From the NCBI RefSeq assembly GCF_000337175.1, contig NZ_AOIJ01000038.1, positions 1-45,040 on the forward strand: a stretch of 45,040 nucleotides of DNA. The letters are read 5' to 3'. The notes below the pieces were generated by a model. The model saw nothing but the letters and a program-made list of their open reading frames with translations. It searched no databases and was not told the DNA's origin. Origin of the DNA: Natrinema gari JCM 14663 (GTDB lineage: Archaea; Halobacteriota; Halobacteria; Halobacteriales; Natrialbaceae). A program made the translations under genes and the position numbers. Below are positions 42,054 through 45,040 of the stretch, piece by piece. Each line of letters starts with the position of its first letter. Within the stretch, counting starts at the first letter, position 1.

Positions 42054-42060
42054 TTTATCA
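42054..42060 (+). promoter_or_regulatory. TATA box of the AbrB-PhoU regulator
   Basis: TTTATCA is centred 26-27 bp before the ATG at 42083, which suits a leaderless transcript. Confidence 0.5.
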
Positions 42061-42082
42061 TTGCGCGGTCGAAAGCCAGTTT

Positions 42083-43078
42083 ATGGAGACGCGCAAGGTC
42101 CAGGTAACTGGCGGGTCGACCTACACCGTGTCGCTCCCGAAGACGTGGGCGACCGACAACGACGTCAGCGCCGGAACGACCGTCGAGTTCTATCCCGAGG
42201 ACGACGCGCTCTTGTTGACGCCCAAGAGTGACACCGAACGCCAAGAGGGGAGCCTCGACATCTCGAGTCTCGAGGGCGAGCGCCTGACTCGAGCCGTGAT
42301 GACGATGTACGTCAGCGGCTTCGATCTGATTCGACTCGAGGCGGGCCGGATCACGACGGATCAACGGCGGGCGATCCGCGATGCAACGCAGGGATTGGTC
42401 GGTGTCGAGGTGCTCGAGGAGACGACCGACAGCGTGGTCATTCAGGATCTGCTCGACTCCTCGGAGCTGTCGATCGTCAACGCCGTCACCCGCATGCGCC
42501 TGATCGCCCAGTCGATGCTCGAGGACGCCGTCCGGGCGCTGATCGAGAACGACGACGATATCGCCCACGACGTGATCGAGCGCGACGACGATGTCGACCG
42601 GCTCTGGCTGGTCGTCTCGCGGATCTTCCGCGCGACGCTGCGCTCGCCGCGCGCCGCCGAGGAACTCGGCGTCCCCCGGGAGGACTGTTTCGACTACCAC
42701 TCGAGCGCCCGCCAACTCGAGCGCGTTGCCGACCACGCCGCCAAGATCAGCAACATCGCGCTCAAACTCGACGCGATCCCGGAGCCCGTCGCCAGAGGGC
42801 TCGAGGAACTACAAGTCGATGCTTCGACGGTCCTCGAGAAGTCGATGGACGCGCTGTTTGCCGACGAGACCGCGGAGGCGAACCGTCTCGGGCACGACGC
42901 CCGCGAGGCCGTCCTCGAGATCGACGAACACACCCGGCAGATCGACGACATGCTCCGGGACCTCGAGCCGGTTCAGGCCCAGTCGCTGGGGTTGATCGTC
43001 GACTCGCTGTCCCGAAGCGCCGACTACGGCGGGAACATCGCCGAAACGGCGCTGCAGAAGGCCGCACCCCGGCCCTGA
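42083..43078 (+). CDS. AbrB/SpoVT DNA-binding domain fused to PhoU (phosphate regulator, 331 aa)
   Basis: Residues 1-50 (METRKVQVTGGSTYTVSLPK, then WATDNDVSAGTTVEFY) form a swapped-hairpin AbrB-type DNA-binding domain. The rest is PhoU-like, with helices such as MLEDAVRALIENDDDIAHDV, LERVADHAAKISNIAL and IVDSLSRSADYGGNIAETAL. Such AbrB-PhoU proteins are thought to be transcription regulators of archaeal phosphate genes. Its position, divergent from the second pst operon, supports this. It may bind the shared CATAGCATCC element or the inverted repeat at 41913-41961; neither is proven. Confidence 0.9.
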   Translation: METRKVQVTGGSTYTVSLPKTWATDNDVSAGTTVEFYPEDDALLLTPKSDTERQEGSLDISSLEGERLTRAVMTMYVSGFDLIRLEAGRITTDQRRAIRDATQGLVGVEVLEETTDSVVIQDLLDSSELSIVNAVTRMRLIAQSMLEDAVRALIENDDDIAHDVIERDDDVDRLWLVVSRIFRATLRSPRAAEELGVPREDCFDYHSSARQLERVADHAAKISNIALKLDAIPEPVARGLEELQVDASTVLEKSMDALFADETAEANRLGHDAREAVLEIDEHTRQIDDMLRDLEPVQAQSLGLIVDSLSRSADYGGNIAETALQKAAPRP

Positions 43079-43188
43079 GACCGCTCGGCTCGACGATCGG
43101 GACCGTCCCGACGTCGCGTGTCGGGTGCTCGAGCGTTGACGGGGAAACGGGTTTCACACGGGTCACCGTCAGTTGGGTTGGTGACACG

Positions 43189-43851
43189 ATGGCAGACAGT
43201 ACCCCACGGTGTGGCGCGGGCGAGCGGACGATCTCCCACCCCGCGTTCGCCGCGCTGTACGATCGGCTCGTGCCGGATCGGTTTCTGATCGGCCCCCACC
43301 GCGAGTATCTCGCGGCCGACCTCTCCGGACGCGCTCTCGAGATCGGTGCGGGAACCGGCGCGATGATACCTTACGCGGCCGACGCCGGCGACGACCTCGA
43401 GTACCACGCGATCGAACCGGATCCACACATGCGACGCCGGGCCGCCCGCGAGGCGGCGGGAACCGACCTCCAGCTCTCTCTCAGGGACGCTCGCGCTGAG
43501 TCGTTGCCCTACGTCGACGACGCCTTCGAGGCCGTGCTCTCAAGTCTGGTCTTCTGTACCATCGGTGACCCCGACGCGGCGCTCGAGGAGGTCGCCCGCG
43601 TTCTGACACCCGGCGGCGAACTGCGATTCCTCGAGCACGTCCGCAACGACGGCTGGCACGCGCGGGCACAAGAGCGACTGAATCCGATCTGGGAACGCGC
43701 CGCGGGCGGGTGCCAGTTGACCCGCGAGACGGTCGAGCGGTTCGTCGGACACGACGCGTTCGATGTCCTCGAGATGGAGCGGGTCGACGCCGGGGTGTTT
43801 CCGGTGACGCCGATCGTTCGCGGGCGGCTTCGACGCCGGCGGGACCCGTAA
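43189..43851 (+). CDS. Class I SAM-dependent methyltransferase (220 aa)
   Basis: The SAM-binding glycine motif is ALEIGAGTGAMIPYA (about residues 49-63). The acidic end of strand 2 is in EYHAIEPDPHM, and then come DARAESLPYVDDAFEAVLSS, FCTIGDPDAALEEVARVLTP and GGELRFLEHVRNDGW. The pattern is that of the UbiE/Methyltransf_11 group. The start is the ATG at 43189. The substrate cannot be told from the sequence and the neighbours give no clue. Confidence 0.88.
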   Translation: MADSTPRCGAGERTISHPAFAALYDRLVPDRFLIGPHREYLAADLSGRALEIGAGTGAMIPYAADAGDDLEYHAIEPDPHMRRRAAREAAGTDLQLSLRDARAESLPYVDDAFEAVLSSLVFCTIGDPDAALEEVARVLTPGGELRFLEHVRNDGWHARAQERLNPIWERAAGGCQLTRETVERFVGHDAFDVLEMERVDAGVFPVTPIVRGRLRRRRDP

Positions 43852-43990
43852 GGTTCGCAGCGGTCGGCGGGGCCGCGTTCCGGGCCCACTGTGCAGTTGT
43901 TGGGCGGGCGTGTTCCGGGTCGGACCGTATCCGCCCGGCGTGTGCGACGCAAACACATAGTGTCCCGCCGTCGTACGCTCGGACGGAACC

Positions 43991-44620
43991 ATGTTCGATG
44001 ACAGAACCGACGCGGGCGACCGCCTCGCAGCGGAACTCGAGTCCCGCGACCTCGTGGTCGATGTCGTCCTCGGGATTCCCCGCGGAGCCCTGCCCGTCGC
44101 GCGGCCCGTCGCCGACGCGCTCGACGCCGACCTCGACGTCGTCGTCGCGCGCAAGATGGGGGCACCGCAGAACCCGGAGCTAGCACTCGGCGCGGTCGCC
44201 AGCGACGGCAGCGTCTGGTACAACGACGACCTGATCGATCGGCTGGACCCCTCCGAGGAGTACCTCGCGGAGGTCCGGGCGGCGGAAGCCGAGAACGCGC
44301 GTGAGAAGGCGGACCGCTACCGCGAATCGGGCGGCGTGCCGGACCGTCGAGGCGAGCGAGTCCTGCTCGTCGACGACGGCGTCGCGACCGGCGCGACCGC
44401 GACGGCCTGCCTCCGCCAGGTCCGGGGGGCCGAAGCCGACTGGGTCGGTCTGGCCGTGCCAGTGGGCTCACCGCGGGCGATCGACGCCCTCGAGCGGGAG
44501 GCCGACGCGGTGATCGCCCTGCAGACGCCCGCGGACTTCCGTGCCGTCGGCCAGTTCTACCGGACCTTCGACCAGGTGAGCGACGAGGAGGCCCTCGAGT
44601 ACCTCGACCGAGACCCCTGA
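43991..44620 (+). CDS. Type I phosphoribosyltransferase (209 aa)
   Basis: The PRPP-binding loop VLLVDDGVATGATATACLRQ is unmistakable (about residues 118-137). VDVVLGIPRGALPVARPVAD and VVVARKMGAPQNPELALGAV are typical of the stand-alone archaeal and bacterial phosphoribosyltransferase group often annotated only by fold. The hood region is not characteristic enough to name a base. The start is the ATG at 43991, about 140 bp after the methyltransferase gene. Confidence 0.88.
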   Translation: MFDDRTDAGDRLAAELESRDLVVDVVLGIPRGALPVARPVADALDADLDVVVARKMGAPQNPELALGAVASDGSVWYNDDLIDRLDPSEEYLAEVRAAEAENAREKADRYRESGGVPDRRGERVLLVDDGVATGATATACLRQVRGAEADWVGLAVPVGSPRAIDALEREADAVIALQTPADFRAVGQFYRTFDQVSDEEALEYLDRDP

Positions 44621-44656
44621 GTCGTGTCTTCGCCGGCCCCGGGAGCCGACGCACCC

Positions 44657-45040
44657 TTACGGCCAGAGCCCGCGCGTCTCGTGGGAGTCACCGATGCGGT
44701 CGAGCGCGACCGCGTACGCGGCGTCGCGCCACGTCACGTTCCGGCGTTCGACGTCGTCCTTGAGCGCGTTCCAGGCCGTCTTCATCTCGGCTTCGAGTTC
44801 CTCGTTGACCCGCTCTTTGGACCACTGGCGGCGATTGATGTCCTGGAGCCACTCGAAGTAGGAGACGGTGACGCCGCCCGCGTTCGCGAGGATGTCCGGA
44901 ATCACGTGCACGCCACGTTCCTCGAGAATGGTGTCGGCGGCGAAGGTCGTCGGGCCGTTCGCGCCCTCGACGACGATGTCGGCGGCGATCGCGTCGGCGT
45001 TGTCCGCAGTAATGACGTTACCGACGGCCGCGGGAACGAG
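44657..45040 (-). CDS. gdhA: Glutamate dehydrogenase, C-terminal part (cut by window edge)
   Basis: The frame is open to the right edge and contains [54 protein letters not shown] and [15 protein letters not shown], the C-terminal signature of Glu/Leu/Phe/Val dehydrogenases. NAGGV(T)VSYFEW is diagnostic for glutamate dehydrogenase. Only the last 127 residues are in the window; the N-terminal substrate domain lies outside. It ends with TAA at 44657-44659. The coenzyme preference cannot be judged from this part. Confidence 0.93.
   Translation of the reverse strand, partial: LVPAAVGNVITADNADAIAADIVVEGANGPTTFAADTILEERGVHVIPDILANAGGVTVSYFEWLQDINRRQWSKERVNEELEAEMKTAWNALKDDVERRNVTWRDAAYAVALDRIGDSHETRGLWP

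Larger units (their letters stand above)
41563..42082. other. Divergent intergenic region between pstS and the AbrB-PhoU gene
   Basis: These 520 bp hold the pstS promoter element at the left, the inverted repeat at 41913-41961 and a leaderless TATA box for the right-hand gene. The frames at 41636-41821 (minus) and 41459-41797 (plus) show no protein character. An unseen small RNA from the TATA-like site at 41922-41928 is possible. Confidence 0.5.

Overview
The window is high-GC DNA with acidic, Asp/Glu-rich predicted proteins, Tat-type lipoprotein signals, many ATGA-coupled or leaderless genes, very frequent CTCGAG hexamers (Leu-Glu codon pairs), TATA-type promoters and archaeal families such as RadB, halocyanin-like cupredoxins, Pst lipoproteins and small CPxCG zinc proteins. 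All of this points to a halophilic archaeon (Halobacteria, probably of the Natrinema/Haloterrigena kind). It looks like chromosome: two tRNAs, a trp operon, ribonucleotide reductase and glutamate dehydrogenase are present, and no intact insertion sequence or CRISPR array is visible.

Layout. Positions 1-1494 are gene-poor and dyad-rich, with one small zinc-finger gene. Positions 1495-5462 hold three secreted Gln/Asn-rich proteins: two short ones on the minus strand with near-identical signal peptides, and a divergent 523-residue protein with five curlin-like Q/N-ladder repeats. This is the most novel-looking locus, a possible haloarchaeal fibre or matrix system. Positions 5611-11992 hold an RNase H-like gene divergent from radB, a four-CBS protein with a hibernation-factor-like tail, a lycopene-cyclase-domain protein, a CAP-domain protein, a YihY/BrkB membrane protein, an acidic protein and a small membrane protein. 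After tRNA-Val comes trpD-trpF-trpE-trpG (12405-16403), the anthranilate branch of tryptophan synthesis.

Positions 16507-23929 carry a small membrane protein, a B12-type (class II) ribonucleotide reductase, a small zinc protein, a TVP38/TMEM64 membrane protein, tRNA-Leu followed by a scar-like stretch with an acetyltransferase remnant, a DUF420 protein, a DUF5800-like protein and a bactofilin-like protein. Positions 24189-28715 are an electron-transfer operon: FixA (EtfB), FixB (EtfA, with an acidic N-terminal extension), a FixC oxidoreductase fused to a FixX-type ferredoxin, and a small unknown gene. A halocyanin-like copper lipoprotein follows.

Positions 29511-43078 form a phosphate island: two complete PstSCAB transporters, a third PstS, two PhoU proteins and a divergent AbrB-PhoU regulator. 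The three pstS genes share a 21-bp promoter element that begins exactly 32 bases upstream of each ATG, which suggests common phosphate control. The window ends with a methyltransferase, a phosphoribosyltransferase and the C-terminal part of glutamate dehydrogenase, cut by the right edge.
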